A DNA stretch of 64,000 nucleotides from Nematopogon swammerdamellus (GCA_946902875.1 OX336340.1:23327566-23391565), one strand, 5' to 3'; numbered from the stretch's first letter, positions 21,785-32,448 are shown. A program made the numbers and translations. The notes: a model not told the origin generated them from the letters alone.

Positions 21785-22115
21785 TTCGGCTCTCACGTTT
21801 TCTACCCCCCTAAACCTTATCCGATTCTTACGATTATTTTTTTGTTGTAATAAGGACAGTCAAATCTACGTACCTGTCTTTTTTATTTCTTCGATATACA
21901 AAGTAATAATTAAATACAGCTTAATGAACTTCATGTCATCAAAAAGTTGAAAATTTCAATTTTTTCGTTATTAAAACCAATTTATAGCTCGGGTCTCGTA
22001 TATTTTATCAAAATAAAAAAAAGACAGGTACATAGATTGGACTGTCCTTATTACAACACAAAAAAATCGTCGGAATCGGTTAAGGTTTAGGGGGGTAGAA
22101 AACGTGAGAGCCGAA
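21785..22115. mobile_element. Foldback element, ~108-bp arms
   Basis: 21785-21893 is complementary to 22007-22115 with only scattered mismatches. Outer ends are 'ttcggctctcac' and its complement; the loop is about 113 bp of AT-rich DNA. No coding capacity. Confidence 0.8.
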
Positions 22116-22929
22116 AGACGATTTTGTATGGAGCAATACAATAGCTCGTAGCACAGCGACTGTAGGCTAAGTAATACAGGATGCTACAAACAAACTGCAT
22201 TGCGCGACTCTATCTACGACGACGCGGCGACGCGACGGCAAGTACCGACTCGCGCATGAAATTACGTACAGTTATTTAGTTACATGCAATTTAATATTCA
22301 GAAAGAGCATTGGCATAGATCGCATACTTTTTTAGGGCACTCTCCCACTACCGCAAAACGCGTGTGAGCGCCTGCGCCGACGCACCCGGTTTTTACCTGT
22401 ACCGGCCAGTGCGAAAGAGACAAAATCGTGTATAATAAGAATAAGAATAAGAATATAGCGATGCTAGCGATGAGTCTTATTAGCATTACATTATGTGGCG
22501 CTACTTGCATACAATAATAAAAATGGATGGAATTAATGAGGAGAGGAATGAGCAAAGAAAATATTTATTTTTCAATTGGTCATAACTTTTCACTGATAGT
22601 TTATTTTTTTTCTTGTCATAGTTAAAGTTACTGTATATTTAATGGACTATTCGTCACCATAGGCACAGAATAGAAAAGAGTACTCCGTACAGAAGCTGCT
22701 CTGTACAAACACTCACAAAGAAATAGCTACTCTGCGACGACGCGATAAAGTACAAATTGACTCGCACAGAGCTGCATGCCTAACCACGATAACCGCCTAC
22801 ATTTCGCTTCTCTTTCTGTCGTGTAACTCTATCTCGAAAGCGCGTCGTTCAGCGCGTTAAGGGCTGTGTCTTTGTGCTGTCTTATTGTGAGGAATAAAAT
22901 GAAGATGATACCTACCAACTTTTATCGTT
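22116..22929. other. Unassigned stretch
   Basis: 'cgacgacgcggcgacgcgac' at about 22216 and 'actcgcacagagctgcatgc' at about 22758 are the only distinctive strings. No gene recognised; an 85-codon minus-strand frame at 22298-22555 has no motif. Confidence 0.35.
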
Positions 22930-23913
22930 CTACACGGAAAAAAAGGATTGCTCGAAATAAAGCAAATTGCATTGGTCTAAGTGAATGCGCGATTTCAATA
23001 CTCGGAAAACAATCTTTACTTAAAATTAAATAATTATATTCTTGAAATTCTTGCATTACTATAAGTAATTATATTCTTTCTTTGAGAGATCAAGCTTCTC
23101 TACCATTGAAATTACCACCGTGTAAATATAAGAATATTATAATCTCAATGCAATTTTCTACTGGAATCCATCTAATAATGACCTATTCAATTTAAAAGTT
23201 CGTTAACTTGAAAGTAAACACTACACTTCTTATTCTAAGAAAATATAATATTAAAGTGAAATATATTGAATCCTGCATTAAAACTTTGTGAACTTCAAAA
23301 TAAACATTTGATATATTGTTTTAATGAACTGATTTCTTCCAATACATATATTATGAATTTGAAATAAAATTTACTGTATTTCAACTGAAGATATTCAGTG
23401 TTGTATAGAGTATATGTTATTATCATTATAATGCTACATTTACTTGGAATAAGATTATCTGTTCTTCAATGTGGACGTTCGTCAACTTAAAGGAAACATT
23501 AAATTTCTTATTCTAAGAAAATGTATTGCTAAAGTGACACAAAGATTTTCTTCAGGCAATTAATTTAAAACTTGAATTAAAACTTTGCCAATTTAAAAAT
23601 AAAAAGTTTATATTTTGTTTTAATGAATTGATTTCTTCAATGAAATCTTTTTAACTTTGAAATAAAATTAATTGTATTTCAACTGAATATATTCAGTGTT
23701 ATACAGAGTAAATGGTATTATTATAATAAAATAATTTGTTTTGCTTTTATTAAACCATAATTTTGAATGGAGTTTTTCACTTCTAGAATAGACTAAAATT
23801 ACTTTTTGATGTAAGAGAGTAAGTGATTCAGAATAAGATTATTTATTCTCTTGATATAACTCATTTTCTATTTTAATTCAAGAAATGTATGCTTTCAAAA
23901 TAAAAAGAAATAT
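22930..23913. repeat. AT-rich block with terminal-repeat-like start and a ~298-bp direct repeat
   Basis: It starts 'ctacacgg' + 'aaaaaaaggattgctc', which matches, inverted, 32424-32448 (23 of 25 bases). Inside, a diverged direct repeat about 298 bp apart shares 'cttattctaagaaaat', 'ttgttttaatga', 'ttgaaataaaatt' and 'attcagtgtt' (23393, 23691). No coding frame. Confidence 0.55.
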
Positions 23914-24125
23914 TCTTGGCAGCCATAGCCAGTTCAGGAAAAAAGAAATTTAAATATTTAATAAATTAATGATAAATTAATTAAAGCGATATCGGTGACA
24001 AAATTTATTTACTGTAAATTTACAGTAAAGAAAATTTTGTCACCAATATCGCTTTAATTAATTTATCATTAATTTATTAAATATTGAAATTTCTTTTTTC
24101 CTGAACTGGCTGTGGCTGCCAAGAA
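23914..24125. repeat. 212-bp near-perfect palindrome
   Basis: The arms from 'ttcttggcagcc' inward to the centre 'actgtaaatttacagt' (24011-24026) are complementary with few mismatches and essentially no loop. Such a long palindrome can extrude as a cruciform or fold into a single long RNA hairpin. Confidence 0.9.
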
Positions 24126-24527
24126 CGCTTATTTTAAATTCGAAAGTAGGTGTACATAATATTAAATTCAACTTATGTAGGTAACTAAAGACAAAGGAAA
24201 AAAATAAAAATCAATAATTTTTAAACTGTTTATTAGGTACTTTGGTCACTTTTAGGTAGATGTACATTATAAATAAGACAATATAAAATTGTTATATTCT
24301 ATATTCTAAGCACATTTTATAATATAAAGAATGTATGTACATATGTCGAGCGAGGAGGAACAAGCTCTCCTACCACGTACTAAATGCTAAATATCCGTGT
24401 ATGAGCAATCACCTATACCTGGTTGTACAACGGTGTGTCTACAATATCAAGACAGAGTATGATGACGTTGCTCCATACCTACTTGACATTCTTTCACTAT
24501 AAGTAATCTAACTTCATCTTCATAAAC
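24126..24527. other. Unassigned AT-rich stretch
   Basis: Nothing recognised. Confidence 0.4.
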
Positions 24528-24630
24528 ATGAAGTGCGGTAAGTGCGGTAAAGATTTTCTTAATTACAAGAAATACATTTTTCACATCGAATATGTACACG
24601 GAATTCAACATAGTTTTCAATGCCCCTGGA
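24528..24630 (+). pseudogene. C2H2 zinc-finger fragment
   Basis: The frame from 24528 starts 'MKCGKCGKDFLNYKKYIFH' and continues 'IEYVHG'. The spacing C-X2-C-X12-H-X4-H matches a C2H2 finger, with the aromatic residue between Cys and His in place. A following 'FQCP' could begin a next finger, but the frame then runs into LINE sequence at about 24618. It may be an exon fragment of a host zinc-finger gene cut by a LINE insertion, or coding sequence carried in a repeat. Upstream I see no clear splice acceptor. Confidence 0.45.
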
Positions 24631-24815
24631 GGAGAGCGATCTTCTCAACGACCGCCAATACGGCTTTCGCCCAAAACGGTCAGCTGGAGACCTCTTGGTT
24701 CATGACTGTCATGGGATGGGTGATGCGCTCGAAAATCACGGTCAAGGCATCGGCTATCGGCTTGGATATAGCGAAAGTTTTCGATCGGGTCTAGGACAAA
24801 GCTTATCCTTTCAGT
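24618..24815 (+). pseudogene. LINE reverse transcriptase fragment
   Basis: The 24620 frame gives 'LNDRQYGFRPKRSAGDLLV' (RT block with the Q-Y-G-F-R signature). After a frameshift the block 'AIGLDIAKVFDRV' follows, ending in a stop. The order matches the RT entry of Jockey/CR1-type LINEs, with the first catalytic Asp in L-D-I-A-K. Roughly 60 residues survive. Confidence 0.75.
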
Positions 24816-24819
24816 TGTA

Positions 24820-25149
24820 ATTTATTATAGGTACATACTTAATGAAATATCCTCTCATACATAAACTAAAATCTACTATCTACCTAATACAACTAATATA
24901 CGAATCGACACACTCCCTGCATAAATTATTTTAGTCCAAATAGAATAGGAACAACCAATTCTTATTTTATATGGAAGCAATTTTCGGCACTAATAAAAGA
25001 AGAAAAGTATGATATTAATTAAAAAAAAAATTGGGGCTCAAATTTGGACGCAATATTTCCCATATTCTTTCAGTTGTATTTATGTATTATAAGGTAATAT
25101 CAAAGTGACACACATTCACTGGAATAATAATTTAGATATAGGTAGTAAC
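24820..25149. other. Unassigned AT-rich stretch
   Basis: No gene or repeat end recognised. 'attggggctcaaatttg' at about 25031 recurs at about 61877, too short to interpret. Confidence 0.35.
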
Positions 25150-26120
25150 CAGTGGCGGCTGGTGACTTACGTGACCGGCAGTGCGCAAAGTACCTACCTA
25201 GGTACTTAAATACCAAATTTCCCAACACATTCCCGTCATGTTATTTTAAGATCGGGACTTACGAATTTTTTAAACGCCTGCGTACGTACCTGGCATGAAT
25301 ATTCTTAAGACACTCAATGAGTTGCAAAAAAACAAGAAAAAAAATCCAAACAAGTTTTTTAACTCATTTTTAGTACCTTTATGAACACACCCATAGACCA
25401 CAACACTACTGCAGCTTTCAAAAAGAAAACAGTAGTAATGTCCCAAAAATACTTCAAAAAGTATATAAAAATAAAAGCATTTGAAAAGTAGGAATTGAAC
25501 CCGGGATCACCTGATTGTAAAGCCTTACCTTTATCCAACGCTTAGGCAAATATCGGCACCACTTAATTCACAGTATCACGCGACAGAAAGCACAAAACCT
25601 AACCATATTCCATTTTAAATATTCGCGCGCTAACGGGTATGTGACATCATCACATGACAGCGCAGCGCGCTGACTCTAGGCAGACGGACTCACAAGCAGA
25701 ACGAATCGCCCGCGACGTGTCGCACGCGCGTCTTACCACAATATACTGTCCTTCTTTTTCCGTCGTGTGTCACACGCAGAATGCAACCTTGTTCCACACA
25801 TAATCGTATGAAGAGTGTTTTGTTTCACGCGGCGGGGCAGCGGCGTTTGACATTTTCTCATAGTAGACGTTCGCGGTGTTTTGTAATGCACTCGGCGGCG
25901 AGCTCGGCGGCGATACGTCGTATGTAGTACGTATTACGTACAGCAAACTCATGCCTTGTTGTATAGGAAATAGGAACGAATTCAGTTTGATATTTTTACT
26001 TCGATCGGTGACAATCATGGAGAATGTTTAATATTTTAATTGATTTATTTCTTTCGGGTGAAGGCGCTATATTTTGTGGTAGTGCGGCGCACGAGCGCAC
26101 TTAAGGGCCAGCCGCCACTG
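25150..26120. mobile_element. hAT-like non-autonomous element, 971 bp
   Basis: Termini are 'cagtggcggctgg' and its exact complement 'ccagccgccactg'. The element is flanked by a perfect 8-bp duplication 'gtagtaac' at 25142-25149 and 26121-26128. An 8-bp duplication and a CA(G)...TG terminus are hallmarks of the hAT superfamily. No transposase domain is recognisable in its short frames, so it would depend on a partner. It contains a tRNA-like segment near 25492-25562. Confidence 0.9.
25492..25562 (-). other. tRNA-like segment inside the hAT element
   Basis: On the minus strand it has a B box 'gggttcaattcct' and upstream 'ttggataaaggtaaggc' resembling a D arm. The acceptor ends do not pair convincingly, so this looks like a tRNA-derived relic (for example a SINE head), not a functional tRNA. 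Confidence 0.4.
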
Positions 26121-26343
26121 GTAGTAACTATACCTGGTACAATGCAGAAATTAAATTAGTAAATGTGGAATTCAGACGTTGATAGCTTTAAAATTTCCTT
26201 AAAAATTTTAAACGAGACAATCTCTTGCCCAATTACTGTTTTACAAAAAACATTTATTATAAAATTTCTATATTCATAAACCCTACTGTAGCCTATATAT
26301 AGGATCTTTCAATAGTAGGTAACGATACGCTAAAAGGGGTGTA

Positions 26344-26505
26344 TGTGTATCAGATACTGATCACGTTCCCATACCAATTTTTTTTACGATATAAAAAAAA
26401 TACTTATTAAGGTGAAATACGTGCACTTTACGTATTAAATTTGAGGAGTAGGTTTTTTAAATTGTAAAAAAAAGGTATGGGAACGTGATCAGTATCTGAT
26501 ACACA
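26344..26505. repeat. Inverted repeat with 32-bp perfect arms
   Basis: 26344-26375 ('tgtgtatcagatac' + 'tgatcacgttcccatacc') is exactly complementary to 26474-26505, with a 98-base AT-rich loop. It is a candidate MITE core; no target duplication was identified. Confidence 0.85.
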
Positions 26506-26600
26506 TATAACCTGTCTGCTTCAAGTTTGCCGGTGGCTTGACTTTATACGGCTTCACGAATACCTATCAGTAGGGTGAATAAAAAAATAAGCTTTTGAAA

Positions 26601-27703
26601 TTAGCTATTTGCAAGGGCGGCGTTGCTATCGGTACCGAACTGGGTAGCGGGGATTGCGGCGAACGGCGGGAGCAGGAGGTTCATCAGGCCTTCTATGGAC
26701 TCCGCAGTTGAGTATTTCCAGCGCTTTCCCGTGCGTCCTTTCGGAGGAACTAGAACTGCAAGCAGTGCTACTTGTGTTGGTATTTTCTTGTCTGAAATTC
26801 AAGATAATTTATTTATTAGAATGTATAACAAAAAATTAAATCGCAAAACTCAAGATTAGTTCCTAGTGTCTGATGTTAGTTGTTTACCTATCACTCCACG
26901 TTTGCAGTGCGTGCTGCACTGACCGATGCACTAAGCGTAACAAAGTTTGGCATGAGGTACCATGAAAATGATGTCTTATGTGATATGTTTTTTTTTTATG
27001 TTTCCATAATAAAAAAATAAAAAAAAAAACCCGAAGGACCCGAACCTCTAGTACTACTACCACACAACCAAAGTTGGATACACAAACGTACGTATAAACT
27101 ATACATAGAAAGATGGGCAGCGGGCAGCGACTGCAGACAGGCGAGGGAGGCGATGGCGAAGCCGGACCTCCGTCTCGCCAAGACGCTGCTCCGTGTCCAT
27201 AGATCAAAACTACGCATAGTGATAGGTATGCTTACTGGTCACTGTATACTTAACAGGCACCTCTATGTAATTGGAGTAACGGAAAGTCCACTGTGCAGAG
27301 CATGCCTGCAGGCGGACGAAGCACCCACCTACGTGCTGCTGGAGTGCGAGGAGTTGGCAGACATAAGGGCGAAGGAGTTGGGAGGCCCTACTACACTTCG
27401 AGAGGCGTGCCAAGATCCAAAGAGAGTGTGCCGCCTCCTGGAAGAACTCGGCTGGTTGGACTAAGGCCGTAGGACGCGCAAAAGGCCTGCATTGGAGCGG
27501 GCTTAGGCGCGGAGAACAAGAAATACACAAATAAATAACACACCTATGCAGTTAGCTACGAACTATCCATTACAGAGGAAAGTCAGTTAGAATGACTTAG
27601 AAAGTTAGGTAGGTAGGTACTTACTTATGAAGTTTTGGATGATGTCGGGCGGCACATTCCAGCACTCCAGTAGTTGAGGTAGGGTCGTTAGGAATTCGCT
27701 CAT
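26601..27703 (-). CDS. Candidate two-exon small protein gene, function unknown
   Basis: Exon 1 is 27703-27625: an ATG and 26 codons, 'MSEFLTTLPQLLECW' then 'NVPPDIIQNFI', followed by a consensus donor A|GTAAGT (27624-27619). Exon 2 is 26791-26601, preceded by an AT-rich tract and acceptor TTTCAG (26792-26797), and ends in TAA. The junction phases agree: one base left over plus two. The 270-nt joined frame gives 89 residues, with a basic middle 'PPKGRTGKRWKYSTAES' and a hydrophobic stretch 'LMNLLLPPFAAIPA'. I recognise no family. Amino-acid composition is ordinary rather than low-complexity, unlike neighbouring chance frames. The 833-bp intron contains a plus-strand LINE remnant. More exons could lie in the intron or outside. 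It could also be a repeat-borne frame; I put it at about even odds. Confidence 0.5.
27075..27535 (+). pseudogene. LINE ORF2 C-terminal fragment (zinc-knuckle-like end)
   Basis: The open frame 27153-27464 reads back in frame to about 27110 ('WAAGSDCRQAREAMAKP'). It then shows 'LLRVHRSKLRIVIGMLTGHC', 'NRHLYVIGVTESPLCRAC' and 'ADEAPTYVLLECEELADIR'. The C-x2-C ... H/Y...C arrangement after the 'LTGHC.LN.HL' block is the usual C-terminus of RNase H-bearing I/R1/Jockey-type LINEs. The native stop is present at 27462-27464, followed by a short 3' UTR. Everything upstream is lost. It lies in the intron of the minus-strand candidate gene, antisense to it. Confidence 0.8.
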
Positions 27704-28159
27704 CGTTTCACGTTCATTCACGTTCATTCAGTGTCCGTAAAACAGCAGAAATAACCGATGACGCAATTAATTATTGAATAACGCTCGCACGCGCACCCAC
27801 GATGACGAACCACAGACAGAAAGAGCGAGGCGTCACTCGTCAGGCGATGAGGCGAGTGTGTTGAGGGGGGGGCGAGCGAACGCGTTCCTGCGTGCGGAGA
27901 GAAAAGGGCTAAGTCATGGAACTAATAAAATTTCGGGAGAGCAATGGCGAAATAAAATTTGACTTTGTTTGTTAGCGTCATAAACACGATATTAGTAAAT
28001 CTGCTTGGAATAATTGTCTTAATTGTCTTAATAATTGCAATAATTGCTTTGATTTATAAAAGCCACGTAAAAAATATTATTACTATAAGAAGCTTTATTG
28101 ACTTCTAAATGAATGTGACCTATTACTCAAACAAAGATTATTTATTTAGATATACTGTT
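27704..28159. other. Region upstream of the candidate gene
   Basis: Directly upstream of the exon 1 ATG is a small tandem 'cgtgaatgaa'. Otherwise the only distinctive part is a purine-rich block at 27815-27905. No TATA box at a convincing distance was identified. Confidence 0.3.
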
Positions 28160-28223
28160 GCACCTTAGACCATCACAGATGTAGATCCAGTGCACCTTAG
28201 AGTATCACAGATGTAGATCCAGA
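28160..28223 (+). repeat. 32-bp tandem duplication
   Basis: 'gcaccttaga..atcacagat' followed by 'gtagatccag' occurs at 28160 and 28192, spaced exactly 32 bp. Confidence 0.8.
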
Positions 28224-28826
28224 TATCTTACCACCGCTGCGCTGAGATGCGAGTTGACTAGCAACCAGAAGCAAGCAACTAATATGACCACGAGAGAACG
28301 CGGCAAAAATAAATAATTCACCTAATTACTTATTACTAAGTAAGTACCTACATAGCAAGGTATCGAGAATAGACTGGACAGAATAAGAGACCCAGTCAAA
28401 CATAACCTAAAAATGGAAACCTTAATAATTTGTTTTTGTGACTTCGTCCGGCAAAAAAAATATACACCAATTTTAAGAGGCTTTAACAGAACCTAATCAC
28501 ATTTTTTTTTTCTAGACGATGCCAAATAATGCCAACTATAACTCGCCATTGCTCTTTAAAGGAACGAAATTACAGACCGACCAAGTTATCTGTGAAAGTG
28601 GTGCGCTGCCGTCGTTTCATTGTTGCCAGGTTTGTGAATGTACCCATTTTATTTGATGTTTCATTCTTGAACAGTTCAGTTCGTATGTTGCTTTGTGCAA
28701 ACAATATTGATACTGATTTATTGATATTCTTAGTAGAGGAACGGTTCGAGAGTGTAACATCAAATAAAACGGCGGCATTCACGATTGCACCGGAACTTTA
28801 CTAGGTACTACCTACTACGGTGTTGT
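28224..28826. other. Unassigned stretch
   Basis: A 91-codon frame (28529-28804) overlaps a 70-codon frame on the other strand; neither shows a domain. Confidence 0.35.
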
Positions 28827-28881
28827 CACGGCGCGGCGCCGCCGTCGCACCGCGCCAGGGCGGTGACGGCGCCGCGCCGTG
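28827..28881. repeat. GC-rich 15-bp perfect hairpin
   Basis: 'cacggcgcggcgccg' at 28827-28841 is complementary to 28867-28881 with a 25-base GC-rich loop, in otherwise AT-rich DNA. It could be an extremely stable RNA or DNA stem. Confidence 0.75.
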
Positions 28882-29274
28882 GTGATGTGGCCGGGCCCTA
28901 AGTGAAGATATTTTACGTCATATGTGGTTGACTATTTTAGAATAGCTATTTTGCTACAATTATTATCAGCCACAAGACGTCCACGAAACGTTAACGAAAT
29001 AAGTAGAGGATGCAATTTCAATGTGAAAAATGAGTATGTAGGTACTCAAAACTAATTGTTTTTATTCAAATCCTGGTTTACAATAAGTATGATCACTTGA
29101 TTTCGCTGTGATTTCAGTTGTACACGTATTATGATAGTCGTGATCAATAGGCATATTGTTTTGGATGGTTTTTTCTTGCGAATATCTGGCTCTCCAAGCA
29201 GTTATTTTGTGTTTTCCCTTGTTTTTCTAGTACATCCAGAAGTTTACGAATGGTTGGTATTTCTTTTCTCACCG

Positions 29275-29472
29275 AATAAAATTCGTGGACTCTTCTTCAG
29301 ATGACCCCACGGTCAAATACCTAACCTGGGGAGCCCCTGAAAATCAGCTTCGCTATCTCGGATAGTGAGTCAGCTGAGTGGGCTCCCTTTTCGTCACATG
29401 TTATATGTTTATTTGTATTTGTAATTATTTGTGTTGTTATGTGTGACGAAATAAATCATTTCATTTCATTTC
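29275..29472 (+). repeat. Retroposon-like 3' end with (TTTCA)n tail
   Basis: 'tgtgacgaaataaatcattt' runs into a tttca reiteration (to 29472) that abuts the telomeric tract. It looks like the 3' end of a LINE or SINE with a simple-repeat tail. Confidence 0.5.
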
Positions 29473-29584
29473 AACCTAACCTAACCTAACCTAACCTAAC
29501 CTAACCTAACCTAACCTAACCTAACCTAACCTAACCTAACTTAACCTAACCTAACCTAACCTAACCTAACCTAACTTAACCTAA
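29473..29584 (-). repeat. Interstitial telomeric repeat tract (TTAGG)n
   Basis: About 22 head-to-tail units of CCTAA on the plus strand, that is TTAGG on the minus strand, the canonical telomere motif of most insects. Two units carry the same change (ttaac for ctaac). The tract is short, internal and bounded by unique DNA on its right. Confidence 0.95.
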
Positions 29585-30777
29585 TATTGAGGCGGCGCAT
29601 GTCGTTTTTGTTAAGTTTCGTTGAAAACTCCCATAGTGCAGTTTGTCCTTTGCGTCAAAACTCTCCTGCGATGAAGGAATCCTACTTTTAATCAGATGAA
29701 GTAAACTGACAGAAGCTAATGTCACTTTGCAAAATAATGTTGCCATGTTTAATGTATTAGTGATGTGATACAATAAAATCTATACTATGAATAACTATTT
29801 TTACCTTTAGTAACTTCAAGACGTAGATTTTCGACGTGAGCGGGCCGTGCCCGGTTGAAAAAGGCAAACGCACACTACACAGACCGAAGTGAAATCTATA
29901 CACTGGCTTAAAACTACACCGGGGTTTTCGCACTTTATACAATATCTTTTTCAACACAATTCTTTCGATTTTTCAATATTCACAATAGGTTGGCTTTCCA
30001 GGCGGCCAAACTCACCCGGGACGGACCTCAATAACAAAATTAAGCGGCGCGTGCGGTCGAGTTTACGACACGGCAACAAGGTACAAAAGTGAAGTAAGTC
30101 ATTGTTGCCTTCATAGTCATTGAGGTCACCCTACTGCAAGCAGGGGGTGGCCAACACAAAGGCGCAAATTTTTTTTTATTATTTTCCGTAGCCATTTTGG
30201 CAAAACGGAAGCTCCGTTGAGAAACAAATAAAAAAAAATTCTAACATTTAAAAAAATTTAATGAATAAAAAAAACAAAAATTTCAAAACATGTTAAAATG
30301 TAAACTGAATATGCAAGGTGAGTAATATTGATAGTAAACTTATAAGAAAAGGCGGAATTGTGAGTAGTATAATGTTAATGACCGACGCAGAAGTTGAACT
30401 CTTCCCTTCGGCCCGCACGTCGTATCTCACCGCCAAACTGACCTATTTTTTGCTACTGCGCAGAACTACTCGCGCGCAACGTACGAACTGCAGAGGAGTT
30501 AAGATCCGTGCCGGCCGGCCACTATAGGGATACATCGCATCCGTCCATTCCTCTACCACGCACGCACGACTGATTCAAACATGAAAGCAAGTGTGGGAAG
30601 ATGGAAAGCAAGCAATGCTACTACATCTGAAATAATGATTTCTAAAATTACAGAAATTCATATGGCGTTCGCATTAATTTCTATAAAGGAATGTAAATTT
30701 TTAGACTTACGCATTTTTTCGATATAGGGCTTGGCTATGATTGGTTAAGTTAAGCCACGGTTAAGCCTTTATACAAG
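29585..30777. other. Unassigned stretch
   Basis: Mixed unique sequence with a GC-richer patch around 30020-30090. Short frames at 29889-30092 and 30318-30527 lack motifs. Confidence 0.35.
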
Positions 30778-31055
30778 GAGAAAATAATTTTCTCAAAACA
30801 AGACAATCGTGTTCCGTTTAAAACTAATTATTTTTTAATTTTTTTACAATAAGCATAGCGAATTTCAATGAAGATACGGAATTACATCATTTTAAAATAC
30901 GTGGTTATCTTAAAATGAGAAAATAATTTTCTCAAAACAAGACAATCGTTTTTCGTTTAAAACTAATTATTTTTTTATTTTTTTACAATAAGCATAGCGA
31001 ATTTCAATGAAGATACGGAATTACATTATTTTAAAATATGTGGTTATCTTAAAAT
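30778..31055 (+). repeat. Tandem duplication, 139-bp unit
   Basis: Units start 'gagaaaataattttctcaaa' at 30778 and 30917 and are nearly identical through 'gaatttcaatgaagatacgg'. More diverged relatives occur at about 31320-31450 and 31720-31850. Confidence 0.9.
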
Positions 31056-31139
31056 AACATTTTTGGTCTTGATTTAACAAAATTCTAAAATTACATTAAG
31101 CATAGTCCGCTTGAAATGAGATACTGAATTGGGATGTTT

Positions 31140-31285
31140 GGAAACTTTCGGATGTTTTATATATGGCCGGGATTGGATGGATGACGAGAAGATCGTGTGT
31201 GGTGGGTGGGTGGCGCACCCCGAGAGAGGCTTACATACAGCACTGGATGTTCTCAGCCTGATGATGATGATTCTATGCAATGAAG
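31140..31285 (+). pseudogene. RTE-type LINE 3' end fragment
   Basis: The plus-strand translation contains 'VAGIGWMTRR' and 'REAYIQHWM', the family's last ORF residues (compare 'VAGSGWMRRAE...EAYVQQW' on the minus strand near 52.4 kb). A (tga)n run follows, the typical RTE tail. Confidence 0.65.
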
Positions 31286-31589
31286 TAGTTGGGTTTGCTG
31301 AATAGTCGATAAATCATGCAAAAACACGGAGAAAGACTTTTTGTTTAATCAAAACACTCGTGCTTCGTTTAAAACAATGAAAATATTTAGTATTTTGAAA
31401 TTAGTACTGCTAACTTGAAATAAGTTACCGAATTGCATCGTTTTAAAAATACATTATTGTCATAATACAAAATCCTTGGCTCTTAAAATGACAAAGAAAC
31501 ATATTTACATTAATGTAAATTTATTAAAAAAATCTTTCCTTCATGTAACATTATTTATTCCAAATTATGATGTTATACTTATATCTTTT

Positions 31590-31690
31590 ATATGGCCGGG
31601 AATGGGTGGATGACAAGATCGTAAATGGTGGTGCACGGCGCGGCGCACGCTATCGAGAACAATGGATGGATTCAACATGATGATGATTCT
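31590..31690 (+). pseudogene. Second RTE-type LINE 3' end fragment
   Basis: 'ggccgggaatgggtggatga' to 'aacatgatgatgattctg' parallels 31140-31285 with a deletion. The two lie about 430 bp apart together with the neighbouring 139-bp-type units, so the larger block seems duplicated. Confidence 0.55.
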
Positions 31691-32423
31691 GCTGTAGAAT
31701 TATTAGTAGTTGAGTTTGCCGAATAATTTTTTAAACAAAACAATCGTGCTCCATTTAAAACAATAAAAATATATTATTTTGTAGGTAAGCATGGCTAACT
31801 TGAATGAAGATAGGTACCGAATGAAAAGTTTAAAAAAACATGTTCTTTAAATAATATTCTCGCTCTCGAGTTAAAACAATTAAAAAAATAATTAAGTTGC
31901 AGGGACATTGGACATTGAAGTTGTTGTTGTTGTCCTGAACACGTTGACAATTTTGATCTAAGATTATAAAAATATGTTAAACCAGACTAAAACACGCTTG
32001 ATTGAAGTAATGTATTTGAATTGCCTTGAAGTGATGGGCAACATTATAAGGAGAGCATTGCTTTCACTGGATAGCTCATATATTTTTAATTCAAAATTTA
32101 ATTTTTTGTATTAAGATTCCTAACTCAAAGTAAGAGTTTTATTTGTATTTTTTTCTAAGAGTATGATTGTGTTGTAGCAAAAATGCTATGACGATGCTTC
32201 AAGACTATATTGGACTTTAAATGGATAAAATTACTTAGTTTTAAATAAAAGTAATACCTTTCTTACATTAAAAGTAGTTTTTTTAATTGAAGATAATGTA
32301 GTGACAAAATCGTAGTCTAAAATGAAGGCTACAGAAAATCATAATTTAAGTTAATATTCTAGAGATAAAATGAAATTGTTTTGAATATAGACAACAGACC
32401 CAAGAAAATATTTTTTCTTAATT
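31691..32423. other. AT-rich stretch with decayed tandem units
   Basis: It carries a diverged relative of the 139-bp unit, then simple AT-rich sequence with a (gtt)n run at about 31921. No gene. Confidence 0.4.
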
Positions 32424-32448
32424 TGAGCAATCCTTTTTTACCGTGTAG
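32424..32448 (-). repeat. Terminal-repeat-like end, partner of 22930
   Basis: It reads 'ctacacgg' + 'taaaaaaggattgctc' on the minus strand, 23 of 25 bases identical to 22930-22954 in opposite orientation. Confidence 0.6.

Noticed and set aside
29473..29584. Chromosome end
   Set aside because: The tract is only about 112 bp and is followed by more than 34 kb of other sequence.
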